Below are positions 5,883 to 12,052 of a stretch of DNA of 35,970 bases, piece after piece. The notes under the pieces are model-generated. The model was not told where the DNA came from and searched no databases. It worked only from the letters and a program-made list of their open reading frames with translations. The position numbers and the translations under genes are program-made. Source of the DNA: a virus; IMG/VR virus record IMGVR_UViG_3300005436_000021, positions 1 to 35,970 of that record; one strand, given 5' to 3'. Positions within the stretch are counted from its first letter, which is position 1, and every line of letters starts with the position of its first letter.

Positions 5883-6160
5883 CGGGCGGTCCCCGGGCGA
5901 ACCGGTGGCATCGGTGGTCGTGATGCCGGTGGCAACAGCTTGGCCAGTTCGATGTGTGCCATGGCCACAGCGGCGCATGCCTGGATCATGTGCACCGGCT
6001 TGCCATTCGCGCCCTCCAGCCAGTCCTCGGCCGCCTTGATGTGCTCCTCGCGGGTCATGTGCTTCTCCTCCGTTTCGGACGCAAGGTCCGGTTCCCCCAG
6101 GTGCACCGGATTGGAGCAGACCTGAGGAAACCGGCCCTTGCAGGTGGGGCAGCTAGTCAC
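5879..6160 (-). CDS. Hypothetical protein with CPxC motif, 93 aa (start ambiguous)
   Basis: Read from GTG 6160 the protein begins with a metal-binding-like segment (SCPTCKGRFPQVC, C4, C7, C15), then a helical part (MTREEHIKAAEDWLEGANG and AAVAMAHIELAKLL). The internal ATG at 6058 has a far better ribosome-binding site (GGAGGAG, 6-base spacer), while 6160 has none. Two products, or only the short 59-aa form, are therefore possible. The Cys-rich stretch looks coding and fills the gap to the upstream gene, so I report the longer form. Confidence 0.62.
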   Translation of the reverse strand: MTSCPTCKGRFPQVCSNPVHLGEPDLASETEEKHMTREEHIKAAEDWLEGANGKPVHMIQACAAVAMAHIELAKLLPPASRPPMPPVRPGTAR

Positions 6161-6578
6161 TGGTGGGCTTGGCCGGTACGTGCGGGTGGTGTGGGACCCT
6201 GATCATGTCCGGGTGGCGTGCCTGCCAGTCCTTGAACTCCTGGGCAGTGAGGAAGACCTGGTCGGCCTGCCACTGGAGTCCCAGGCCCTGGCACCGTGAC
6301 CGGTACTGCTCCACTCCCCAGGAGGCACAGATGTCGTCGGCGGCCAGGATGAACACCGGCACCGGGTCGTCTTCGGCAAGGGCGGCCACCTCGGGCGCGG
6401 TGGAACCGTCGTCGGCGATCTCCTCCCCCAGGTCACGCGTGACCCAGATGGTGAACTCGACAGTCTCCTCCTCGGTGCCGTGGTCCACGCTGCCCTTGTG
6501 GTCGTACTCGGCCAGCTTCCAGCCCAACTCCTGGCAGCGTTCCTTGAGCGCCAGCATCAGCTCGAAACGGTCAGTCAT
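6153..6578 (-). CDS. Hypothetical protein, 141 aa
   Basis: ATG at 6578 follows GAGGAGAAGACG. The N-terminal helix (RFELMLALKERCQELGWKL) is followed by an acidic region with beta strands (VEFTIWVTRD, VPVFILAADD). The C-terminus is Gln/His-rich (FKDWQARHPD, HHPHVP). The DDPVPVFILAADDI stretch has the look of a Rossmann-like beta-strand end, but no complete nucleotide-binding motif is present. It follows the duplicated C-x-T-x-x-C-x-A-G genes in the operon. I do not recognise the family. Confidence 0.68.
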   Translation of the reverse strand: MTDRFELMLALKERCQELGWKLAEYDHKGSVDHGTEEETVEFTIWVTRDLGEEIADDGSTAPEVAALAEDDPVPVFILAADDICASWGVEQYRSRCQGLGLQWQADQVFLTAQEFKDWQARHPDMIRVPHHPHVPAKPTSD

Positions 6579-6978
6579 GCGTCTTCTCCTCGCTGCTCGC
6601 GGCCAGGATCTTGTCGGCTTCGGGGCCGAACGGGTCCATGCCGATGACATAGCCGACCTGCTGTGCCAGCTTCTGCATGTTGTCGGTGAAGCTGTAGAAG
6701 ATGGTGCACACCTGCCTGTCCGTGAGTCCCAGCAGCACCCGTGCCTCGTCGTCACAGTGCCACGAGCTGATGGTCCGGCCGTCCTTGGCCAGTCTGGCTT
6801 CCCCGTGCCGGTCCCACGACCACTCCCAGCCACCGAGAATCATCGCCCAGCCGGCGAAGCAGTGGGTGGTGTAGCAGCCCTGTGCCGCCTGGATCTGGCG
6901 ACCGTAGTGGTTCTGGTCCCACCGCTCCTCGTGGTCGGCGATGAAGCGCATGGTACGGATCATGAGCGCGGTGTTCAC
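6571..6978 (-). CDS. C-x-T-x-x-C-x-A-G family protein, paralog B, 135 aa
   Basis: GTG at 6978 overlaps the upstream stop (GTGA). Architecture: helix (MIRTMRFIADHEERWDQ), core motif G-C-Y-T-T-H-C-F-A-G-W at about residues 34-44, then a Trp-rich stretch (GGWEWSWD) and a C-terminal helix ending DPFGPEADKIL. It is aligned by eye with the gene at 6975-7379, which shares the N-terminal helix, the Cys motif and the ending DP-x-GPEAD. Proteins with a CGTxxCxAG core are widespread in actinobacterial plasmids and phages, to my recollection without a known function. Confidence 0.75.
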   Translation of the reverse strand: MNTALMIRTMRFIADHEERWDQNHYGRQIQAAQGCYTTHCFAGWAMILGGWEWSWDRHGEARLAKDGRTISSWHCDDEARVLLGLTDRQVCTIFYSFTDNMQKLAQQVGYVIGMDPFGPEADKILAASSEEKTHD

Positions 6979-7379
6979 GCCGACACCTCCGCCAAAAGCG
7001 CGTCAGCCTCGGGACCGGTCGGGTCGAACCCGAGCAGGCTGGTGACAACGACACGGACACCGTTCAGGTCAAATGCCCACAGGAACAGTCGGGCCGCTTC
7101 CCCGTCCTCGATCCCCAGCTCACTGCGGGCCACCTTGTACGCCGACTCGTGCCGCCGACCCTTGGTGACACCGTCAAGGTCACGCATCTGTTCCCCGGCG
7201 ATGAAGTACGGGGCGCTCCACACCGGCTTCCAACCGGCCATCAGTGCCGCGTGGCCGGCGAAGCAGAAGCAGGTGCCGCACTCGGTCTCCTCGCCGAACA
7301 TGGCCTGGTTGTGCTGTTCCGGGTGCTCGATGATGTAGCGGAACACCCGCACCATCAGTGCCTGTTGCTCTCGTGTCAT
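6975..7379 (-). CDS. C-x-T-x-x-C-x-A-G family protein, paralog A, 134 aa
   Basis: ATG at 7379 in an ATGA overlap with the 457-aa gene. N-terminal helix VRVFRYIIEHPEQHNQ, then E-C-G-T-C-F-C-F-A-G-H near residues 33-43, the best match in this window to the family core. A predicted alpha domain with a charged segment (GRRHESAYKVARSELG) leads to the shared ending DPTGPEADALL. The Cys pair, optionally with nearby His, could bind metal or form a disulfide. It is one of four related products in this operon. Mechanism unknown. Confidence 0.76.
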   Translation of the reverse strand: MTREQQALMVRVFRYIIEHPEQHNQAMFGEETECGTCFCFAGHAALMAGWKPVWSAPYFIAGEQMRDLDGVTKGRRHESAYKVARSELGIEDGEAARLFLWAFDLNGVRVVVTSLLGFDPTGPEADALLAEVSA

Positions 7380-8749
7380 GCGCCTGCCTCCATGTCGGTT
7401 GCGCGAGCGTAGAGGTGGTAGACGTCGGGTTCGGTGGGGTGGCGCACGATCTGCACCTGCACGTTACGGTGACCCTTGATCACCACGGTGGTCACCAGCC
7501 CGAACCGGCGACCCGGGTCCTTGGCCAGCTCGGACAGGGCACCGGTCACCTCTGGCAGTTCCAGCACCAGCTCCATCGCCTTGGCGAAGTCGGTGACCTG
7601 GGGCTCCTGGCCGGGAAGGTAGTCCACGAACGTGATGCCGGCACCGGATTCCTCGGCCAGGATGGCGTCCACCAGTACCTGCGCCTCCCGGTCGTCCTGC
7701 GGCTGCGACAGCTCCTCCACGTTGCCTTCCGTCACGTGACCCAGCTTGCGGTACTGGCCGAAGTCCAGCCGCTCGATGGTCTTGCCCACCTGGAAACCGA
7801 GCTTGCCGTAGATGTGGGACTCCTTGACCTCATCAAGGCTGCCCGTAAGGTAGTCCTTCCAGTTGCTGGCGGTGAACTCGGCGCCCGCCGGCAGTTGGTC
7901 CATGAAGTCCATGTACAACTGGTGGACGATACCGGCACGGCTGTGCGCCGGGCGGTAACCGTTGCTGGTGGTGACGGGGTGCGCCACCGCCCACACGCCA
8001 CGTGCCACGTTGTAGATCTGACCGATCTGCTCCGCGCGGTAGGTCATGTTGATGATGGTGCCCTTGGGCACCTCGAACATGGTGGCTGCCGCGAAGCTGT
8101 ACCAGTCGCTGGTGGTGAAGCGGTCGTCGGGACCCCGCCGGGAGATGAACTTGTCCCAGCATTCCTGGAGTCCCGCGACCCGCACGGGTGTGTTGCGCAT
8201 GCGTGGCCTGATCTCCCGGCCATCCTTGGTGGTGCGTGCGGCGTGTGGCACTGGCTTCTCCTCCTTCTTGGATGCTGCCGGCGGTACCTCCACCAGTAGC
8301 GGTACAGCACTGGCGGGGTGGTCCTTGCTTGCCGCCGTCGCCAGTTTCAGTGCTTCCTGAGTCACCGGATCCAGGTGCTCGTCCACCTGGTAGAGCATGG
8401 TGCCCAGCAGGTACGAGGTCTCCTGCGCCTGGGTCGGCACCATCGGGGTGCGGGGCGACAGCGGGCGTCCCTTGCGGATGTGGCTGTTGAGGTCGGTGAC
8501 GGTGATGACGTCAAGGGTCCGTGGGTCGTAGACCACCTCGATGTCCCCACGCTTGGCGCACACCGCCCGTCCACCGTTCTGGGTGGTCCAGTCGGTTTCG
8601 TCGGGGCGGTCGATGCAGGCCAGCACCTCGTAGTGGCCGAACCCGCGCTCCTGGCGCTGCTGTTCACCATGGATGGTGTAGGACACGCGTGCCGGAACCA
8701 CCCAGGTCAGCCGTGGTGGCAGTGGCTTGGACAACCGCCAGTCGCTCAT
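7376..8749 (-). CDS. 457-aa protein: DUF4258-like N-terminus plus internal duplication
   Basis: Start ATG 8749 (GAGGAGGCGAC upstream). Residues about 20-86 (IHGEQQRQERG, EVLACIDRP, GRAVCAKRGDIEVVYD, VITVTDL) follow the order of DUF4258/BrnT-like small domains: H-x-x-x-R-x-x-ERG helix, then strands ending VVYD and ITV. Those are related to RelE-type toxin folds. A Pro/Lys linker follows (about 150-190). Two similar segments come next, about 197-250 and 279-336, each with F-T-x-S-[DN]-W about 12 residues in, followed by a helix-rich unit. The C-terminal 100 residues are mixed alpha/beta. It is the largest gene of the left operon. It could be a nucleic-acid-binding effector, but activity is not shown. 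Confidence 0.72.
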   Translation of the reverse strand: MSDWRLSKPLPPRLTWVVPARVSYTIHGEQQRQERGFGHYEVLACIDRPDETDWTTQNGGRAVCAKRGDIEVVYDPRTLDVITVTDLNSHIRKGRPLSPRTPMVPTQAQETSYLLGTMLYQVDEHLDPVTQEALKLATAASKDHPASAVPLLVEVPPAASKKEEKPVPHAARTTKDGREIRPRMRNTPVRVAGLQECWDKFISRRGPDDRFTTSDWYSFAAATMFEVPKGTIINMTYRAEQIGQIYNVARGVWAVAHPVTTSNGYRPAHSRAGIVHQLYMDFMDQLPAGAEFTASNWKDYLTGSLDEVKESHIYGKLGFQVGKTIERLDFGQYRKLGHVTEGNVEELSQPQDDREAQVLVDAILAEESGAGITFVDYLPGQEPQVTDFAKAMELVLELPEVTGALSELAKDPGRRFGLVTTVVIKGHRNVQVQIVRHPTEPDVYHLYARATDMEAGA

Positions 8750-9210
8750 GTCGCCTCCTCTTCCGGGTCTGTGCCGGTGACCTCCGTGATGATGCGCCGC
8801 AGGTCGTCCAGGGTGTTGGTGGCGCAGAACAGCTTGTCGGCGTCGGTGGGGTTGAGTCCCAGCACCTTACGTGCGACGTGCGCTATCTGGAGGTTCTGGC
8901 CGTAGGTGTCGGTGTCGGCCACGAACCAGGAGCTGTCGTACCACCCGTCCATTGGCGTGAAGCGGGGCTCCCACACCAGCTTGTAGCCGGCGCGGACGAC
9001 AGCGTGTCCGGCGAGGCAGTAGGCGGTACGGCAGCCGTGCTCACTGCGGGCAGCGAACAGCCGCTGCTCCCACTCCTTGGGGTGGGCCTTGATGTAGCGG
9101 TAGATGGCCACCAGTTCGGCGGTGTCGGGGTCCGACGGCTCCGGTGTGGGAACGTAGTCCCAGTCGTCGTCGTAGCACTCGACCTCGCCGAAGGGTTCCG
9201 GTTCGCTCAC
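8746..9210 (-). CDS. C-x-T-x-x-C-x-A-G family protein, paralog C, 154 aa
   Basis: I choose GTG 9210 (AAGGAGGAGAA immediately upstream, overlap with the preceding small gene). An in-frame start at 9303 lies inside that gene. An acidic, Pro-rich leader of about 30 residues (PFGEVECYDDDWDYV) precedes the family helix (LVAIYRYIKAHPKEW), the core G-C-R-T-A-Y-C-L-A-G-H and a Trp-rich middle. The C-terminus (LDDLRRIITEVTGTD) differs from the GPEAD ending of paralogs A and B, so it is a more diverged member. Confidence 0.75.
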   Translation of the reverse strand: MSEPEPFGEVECYDDDWDYVPTPEPSDPDTAELVAIYRYIKAHPKEWEQRLFAARSEHGCRTAYCLAGHAVVRAGYKLVWEPRFTPMDGWYDSSWFVADTDTYGQNLQIAHVARKVLGLNPTDADKLFCATNTLDDLRRIITEVTGTDPEEEAT

Positions 9211-9368
9211 TTCTCCTCCTTGCTCGGGGTCATCATCGACGCGTGGATCAGGGTGCCGAACGAGACACCTTCCTCCTGGCGTGGGCCGAGGTTCGTGTTC
9301 CAAGGCTGCCGGTGATCGGTGATGTACCGGTAGATCTGGACGATCAGGTCCAAGTTCGCCTTTGCCAT
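9207..9368 (-). CDS. 53-aa protein resembling the N-terminal helix of the paralog family
   Basis: First gene of the leftward operon: ATG 9368 with a near-perfect ribosome-binding site (GAAGGAGGAGAG). Its helix LIVQIYRYITDHRQPWNTN lines up with LVAIYRYIKAHPKEW of the next gene and with the same region of the two genes at 6571-7379. The Cys core and everything after it are missing. The stop overlaps the next GTG (GTGA). It is a truncated paralog or a dedicated short regulator of its longer relatives. The strong start argues it is expressed rather than decayed. Confidence 0.72.
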   Translation of the reverse strand: MAKANLDLIVQIYRYITDHRQPWNTNLGPRQEEGVSFGTLIHASMMTPSKEEK

Positions 9369-9404
9369 CTCTCCTCCTTCGTGTCTGTCACCTGTGCGGA
9401 ACTG

Positions 9405-9434
9405 ACGCTACCACACCCCCCGTGGGATATGGTA
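9405..9434 (-). promoter_or_regulatory. Putative leftward promoter of the left operon
   Basis: On the minus strand a TAGCGT hexamer (plus 9405-9410) fits a TAnnnT -10 element and would start RNA near 9398, about 30 bases before the first gene (ATG 9368). The 18 bases upstream contain CCCACGGGGGGTG, the same 13 bases found in the spacer of the promoter at 13323-13352. No good -35 hexamer is present (TACCAT at the expected place), so activation or an unusual promoter type is possible. Confidence 0.45.
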
Positions 9435-9435
9435 G
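9408..9435. promoter_or_regulatory. Inverted repeat / operator candidate in the divergent promoter region
   Basis: CTACCA (9408-9413) and TGGTAG (9430-9435) form a perfect 6-bp inverted repeat flanking the G/C run CACCCCCCGTGGG (9414-9426). Within it CCAC and GTGG also mirror one another. It overlaps the candidate -10 of the leftward promoter and the region where a rightward promoter must lie. It could bind a dimeric regulator controlling both directions. The remaining bases of 9369-9444 hold only the leftward leader with its ribosome-binding site. Confidence 0.45.
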
Positions 9436-9438
9436 TCT
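9428..9438 (+). promoter_or_regulatory. Possible rightward -10 region, near-leaderless start
   Basis: Two overlapping TAnnnT hexamers, TATGGT (9428-9433) and TAGTCT (9433-9438), precede the ATG at 9445. The gene has no purine-rich ribosome-binding site (the bases before it read TCTCCTCCC). With TAGTCT as -10, transcription would start at or near the ATG itself, giving a leaderless mRNA, a common arrangement in Actinobacteria. No convincing -35 is seen. Confidence 0.35.
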
Positions 9439-9444
9439 CCTCCC

Positions 9445-9732
9445 ATGACGACTTTGACAGCGGCCCCCGAGCAGGGCCAAGACGACATCGACGGCGAGTA
9501 CGGTGCCCAGAACTACCTCCTCGCCCACCTCGCAGCCACCCGTGCCGGCGCAGAGGAGGCACGTCTCATGGCGGCCCAGTGCGGGGAACGCGCCCGCAAG
9601 CTTGCCTACGAACTGCACTACGCGCCCTACTCCATGAGTTGCCTTGCCATCGCCAAGGCCATCGGATGCTCGGTGTCCACCGTCGAGCGGCTGGTGGCAC
9701 GGGAACGCTTCGCCAGGGGTGAGCGCGGATGA
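9445..9732 (+). CDS. Helix-turn-helix protein, 95 aa
   Basis: First gene of the rightward operon. Residues about 62-86 (YSMSCLAIAKAIGCSVSTVE) read as a helix-turn-helix: first helix LAIAKAIG, turn C-S-V, recognition helix STVERLVAR. It is preceded by an Ala/Glu-rich helix that may serve as a dimerisation arm (residues 25-58). Its position beside the divergent control region suggests it regulates one or both operons. It lacks an enzymatic domain such as a resolvase catalytic region, which this type of HTH sometimes accompanies. Confidence 0.75.
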   Translation: MTTLTAAPEQGQDDIDGEYGAQNYLLAHLAATRAGAEEARLMAAQCGERARKLAYELHYAPYSMSCLAIAKAIGCSVSTVERLVARERFARGERG

Positions 9733-9938
9733 ACACCCCCACCTACTACCTGACCGTGCGCGAGCGCCTGAGCGACGGCGCCTTCAAGGTCACCGACTCG
9801 CTCACCTTCACCGACCGCGACCGGGCGCTGTACACCCTGGACATGACGGTGCAGATCTGGCCCGAGGACTACGACAGCCGTGGTGCGCGCTTCCAGGTGG
9901 CGCTGACCCGTGACCACCCGCTGGGGGTGCGCCGGTGA
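9729..9938 (+). CDS. Hypothetical protein, 69 aa
   Basis: ATG 9729 overlaps the HTH gene stop (ATGA). The protein looks like a compact alpha/beta fold: strand (TYYLTVRERL), strand (AFKVTDSLTF), helix (RDRALYTLDMTVQIW) and a final strand (ARFQVALTRD). No cysteines and no membrane segment. It is probably co-translated with the HTH protein and may be its partner, but there is no direct sign of that. Confidence 0.7.
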   Translation: MNTPTYYLTVRERLSDGAFKVTDSLTFTDRDRALYTLDMTVQIWPEDYDSRGARFQVALTRDHPLGVRR

Positions 9939-10159
9939 TACCGGGAAACTGGAACTGGAAGATGAGTTGTGCGCCCACCATCTGGATCAAGGACTGGGAC
10001 TTCACCTCCGAGCGTGAGCACCTGTGTCCTCCACTGTGCGAAGCGACCTCACCCTGGACGCTATGGTCCTGCAACCGTCCACAGGGGCACACCGGCCGGC
10101 ACCTCAACACCGGATACCCGGATTCTGGTCGGGTACGGGTGAAGGCGGTATGGGCGTGA
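9935..10159 (+). CDS. Small Cys/His (GHTGRH) protein, 74 aa
   Basis: GTG at 9935 overlaps the preceding stop (GTGA). An alternative ATG (MSCAPTIW) lies nine codons on. Metal-site candidates are C31-P-P-L-C35 and C46 followed by QGHTGRH (residues 50-56). The C-x4-G-H-x-G-x-H arrangement is typical of tiny zinc-binding proteins in actinobacteria and their phages. Trp-rich N-terminus (GNWNWK, DWDF). Function unknown. Confidence 0.68.
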   Translation: MIPGNWNWKMSCAPTIWIKDWDFTSEREHLCPPLCEATSPWTLWSCNRPQGHTGRHLNTGYPDSGRVRVKAVWA

Positions 10160-10332
10160 TGCGTCCGATGCCAGCTCCTCGGCTCGCGCAACGTTTCAGC
10201 CGCGAGGACCTGTGGCGCTGGAAGTTGGAGGCCACCAGGCTGGAGTATGGACCCGGCCGATGGTGGTGGTTCTGGATCATTATGGGCCTGGAGCTGGAGC
10301 ACGCACTACTGATCAAGGAGAAGTCATGTTGA
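10156..10332 (+). CDS. Hypothetical amphipathic/membrane-associated protein, 58 aa
   Basis: Starts at GTG 10156 or ATG 10159 in a GTGATG overlap with the previous stop; GAAGG lies about 10 bases upstream. A basic amphipathic N-terminal half (FSREDLWRWKLEATRLEYG) is followed by RWWWFWIIMGLELEHALLI, hydrophobic enough to lie in or on the membrane but short for a full span. It is followed directly by a clear transmembrane protein, so the two may act together. Confidence 0.55.
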   Translation: MMRPMPAPRLAQRFSREDLWRWKLEATRLEYGPGRWWWFWIIMGLELEHALLIKEKSC

Positions 10333-10577
10333 GGAACGCGCTGTTCGTCCTGGCCGCCACCGCCGTGGTGGTCGGCATCTGGATGACGTGGAAGCTGTCC
10401 TACAAGTCAGGTCACGGGCAGCATGCCCTGGCCAACAAGAACCTGCGGCCCGAGGTGCCACAGACCTGGTGGCCCAACAAGAACTACCGCGTGTACCGGG
10501 TCACCGAGCACGAGGTGGTGCTGTCCCGGCTGTGGAACCCCGACACCTACGGCAACCACGCGGTTGCGGCTGCCTGA
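10326..10577 (+). CDS. Single-pass membrane protein, 83 aa
   Basis: ATG 10326 has a good ribosome-binding site (AAGGAGAAGTC) and starts 7 bases inside the previous gene. N-terminal transmembrane segment, residues about 4-24 (NALFVLAATAVVVGIWMTW), preceded by one Arg. This is a signal-anchor, or possibly a signal peptide without an obvious cleavage site. The remaining 58 residues are soluble with Tyr/Arg/Val alternation (NYRVYRVTEHEVVLSRLW), probably a small beta domain. Function unknown. Confidence 0.68.
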   Translation: MLRNALFVLAATAVVVGIWMTWKLSYKSGHGQHALANKNLRPEVPQTWWPNKNYRVYRVTEHEVVLSRLWNPDTYGNHAVAAA

Positions 10578-10744
10578 TGTGCCTGCTGCTGAGCATGGCT
10601 GACGGGTCGACGCAGGAGATCTTCTGTCCTGGCCGCACTGCCCGTAACCCGTGCCCGGTGACCCAGGTGGTGATCAAGGACTGGCAACCAGGAAGAGTCA
10701 CCATCCGCAATATATCCGAGTTCGACCACGTATGGAGGAGTTAG
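10577..10744 (+). CDS. Hypothetical protein, 55 aa
   Basis: ATG 10577 sits in a TGATG junction with the upstream stop. Three cysteines (C2, IFCPG, NPCPV) in 55 residues suggest a small metal-binding or disulfide fold. The C-terminal part has strand-like alternation (GRVTIRNISEF). There is no ribosome-binding site of its own, so translation probably depends on re-initiation after the preceding gene. No recognisable family. Confidence 0.6.
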   Translation: MCLLLSMADGSTQEIFCPGRTARNPCPVTQVVIKDWQPGRVTIRNISEFDHVWRS

Positions 10745-10747
10745 AGG

Positions 10748-11287
10748 ATGAGTACCGACATTCTGGATGATGTGAGGACCGTCTACCGGCAACTGGTCAA
10801 CGAGTCCGGCTGCGACCCCGACGCCGTGGCCGAGAAACTGTACGAGGAGATCTTCCACGAGACCGCCGGCTCGGGCTCCGCGTTCCGGTTGCTGTTCGCC
10901 AAGCTCGCCGGCACCACCGAGGTTACTGACTGGACCCGCGAGCATGTGGGCGACCTCCAGGCCATGCTGCGCGCCACCGACGAACCCACCGCCCTGGTGG
11001 CACAGACACCGGCATCGGTCGCCGAGTGGATGGCGCAGCACCGACCGGAAGGGGTGCGCATCTCCACCGGTGACCCCGAGCAGGCGGAGGAGGTCGCCGA
11101 ACCCGAAGACCACAGCCTGGAGCTGTCCCTGGACATGAGCGAGGAGGAAGTGGCCAGGGTCAAGGAGCTGCGCCACCAGCAGCAGGAGGATAAGTGGGCT
11201 GCCATCCGGGCCGAGCAGGACGCGTTCCATGAGGCACGTGAGGCTGCCCTGGCGGCGGAGCAGCGGGAGGGGAACGCCGGTGAGTGA
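10748..11287 (+). CDS. Acidic helical protein, 179 aa
   Basis: ATG 10748 follows GGAGGAGTTAGAGG. The N-terminal half (ILDDVRTVYRQLV, AVAEKLYEEIFHE, AFRLLFAKLAG) is helical and could fold as a small domain. Residues about 110-135 are very acidic (DPEQAEEVAEPEDH). The C-terminal 45 residues form a long charged helix (EEEVARVKELRHQQQEDK onward through EAREAALAAEQREG), a coiled-coil candidate. A large complementary frame on the other strand has the low-complexity look of a shadow. Scaffold-like or regulatory; not recognised. Confidence 0.7.
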   Translation: MSTDILDDVRTVYRQLVNESGCDPDAVAEKLYEEIFHETAGSGSAFRLLFAKLAGTTEVTDWTREHVGDLQAMLRATDEPTALVAQTPASVAEWMAQHRPEGVRISTGDPEQAEEVAEPEDHSLELSLDMSEEEVARVKELRHQQQEDKWAAIRAEQDAFHEAREAALAAEQREGNAGE

Positions 11288-11684
11288 CACCTTCGGCTAC
11301 AAACCGCAGGACGGTGACTGGGTACGGGTGGTGCTGGAGGGTGAGGTCGCCACCAGTGCCCAGGGTTTCTGGATCGGCGGGAAGGGCACCGACGGCGAGT
11401 TTGCCAACGAGATCATTCCCAGATCCCGGCATGTGGTGTTGGTGGAGAAGATCCCGGCACCGGTGAAGGTGGGCGACGTGCTCACCAACGAACAGGTGGT
11501 GGCTGGTCAGTGGAGACCGGGGACCGTGTTCCGGATGACTGCGATTAGCGGTTTCATCGGTATCCTGTTGCGCACCAGGGATTCGGTGGACTGGTGGGCC
11601 TGTAGCGATGGGAACGACTACCCCGATAGGCATCTCACCAATTTCTGGAACGATATCGCGTTCGAGGTGATCCACCTGCCATGA
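11280..11684 (+). CDS. Hypothetical protein, first of a tandem pair, 134 aa
   Basis: GTG 11280 with GGGAGG upstream, overlapping the previous stop by 8 bases. Shares a pattern with the next gene: W-V-R-V-V-L-E-G-E-V near residues 13-22, P-V-K-V-G-D-V-L followed by Q-W-R-P-G-T-V-F-R-M in the middle, and F-E-V-I-H-L-P at the C-terminus. The alternating hydrophobic pattern suggests an all-beta (barrel or SH3-like) protein. Tandem duplication within the operon is evident. Function unknown. Confidence 0.72.
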   Translation: MSDTFGYKPQDGDWVRVVLEGEVATSAQGFWIGGKGTDGEFANEIIPRSRHVVLVEKIPAPVKVGDVLTNEQVVAGQWRPGTVFRMTAISGFIGILLRTRDSVDWWACSDGNDYPDRHLTNFWNDIAFEVIHLP

Positions 11685-12052
11685 GTGACCCGTACAAGGT
11701 TCGGATGGGCGACAAGGTGCGGGCGGTGCTGGAGGGGACCGTCACCGGGATCGGCCTTATCTCCTTCACCATGGGCACGGAGGACAGCATGGTCAGGATT
11801 CCGCTGCTGGCCAGAGAGCTGACGCTGCTGGAACTGCTCCAGGCGCCACTGCGGGTCGGTGACACGTTCATGGGCGCGGAGGTGACGGCACGCAGGTGGT
11901 CCCAGGGGACCCTGTTGCGGTACGGCAAGCACACGTACCTGATGCGCAGGTTCCGTGACTGGGCTGTGAATGATGACGGTGTTGCCGACGACAAGATGAT
12001 CAAGAGCTGGCAAGGTTTCTTCGAGGTGGTGTACCTGCCCGATGAACACTGA
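11681..12052 (+). CDS. Hypothetical protein, second of a tandem pair, 123 aa
   Basis: ATG 11681 overlaps the stop of its paralog (ATGA). Corresponding blocks are V-R-A-V-L-E-G-T-V, P-L-R-V-G-D-T-F, R-W-S-Q-G-T-L-L-R-Y and F-E-V-V-Y-L-P, in the same order and spacing as the gene at 11280. The middle region between the first two blocks differs strongly, which suggests a conserved beta scaffold with a variable insertion. Could act as a heterodimer with its partner; no evidence beyond adjacency. Confidence 0.72.
   Translation: MSDPYKVRMGDKVRAVLEGTVTGIGLISFTMGTEDSMVRIPLLARELTLLELLQAPLRVGDTFMGAEVTARRWSQGTLLRYGKHTYLMRRFRDWAVNDDGVADDKMIKSWQGFFEVVYLPDEH

Noticed and set aside
7358-8299. 313-codon plus-strand frame, Val/His/Leu-rich
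   Set aside because: It is antisense to the 457-aa gene, which has a ribosome-binding site, ATGA overlaps and domain structure. The plus-strand frame has none of these.
10547-11290. Large open frame (247 codons) on the minus strand under the 179-aa gene 10748-11287
   Set aside because: It lies entirely antisense to a tightly overlapping rightward operon, has no ribosome-binding site, and its composition looks like a complementary shadow.
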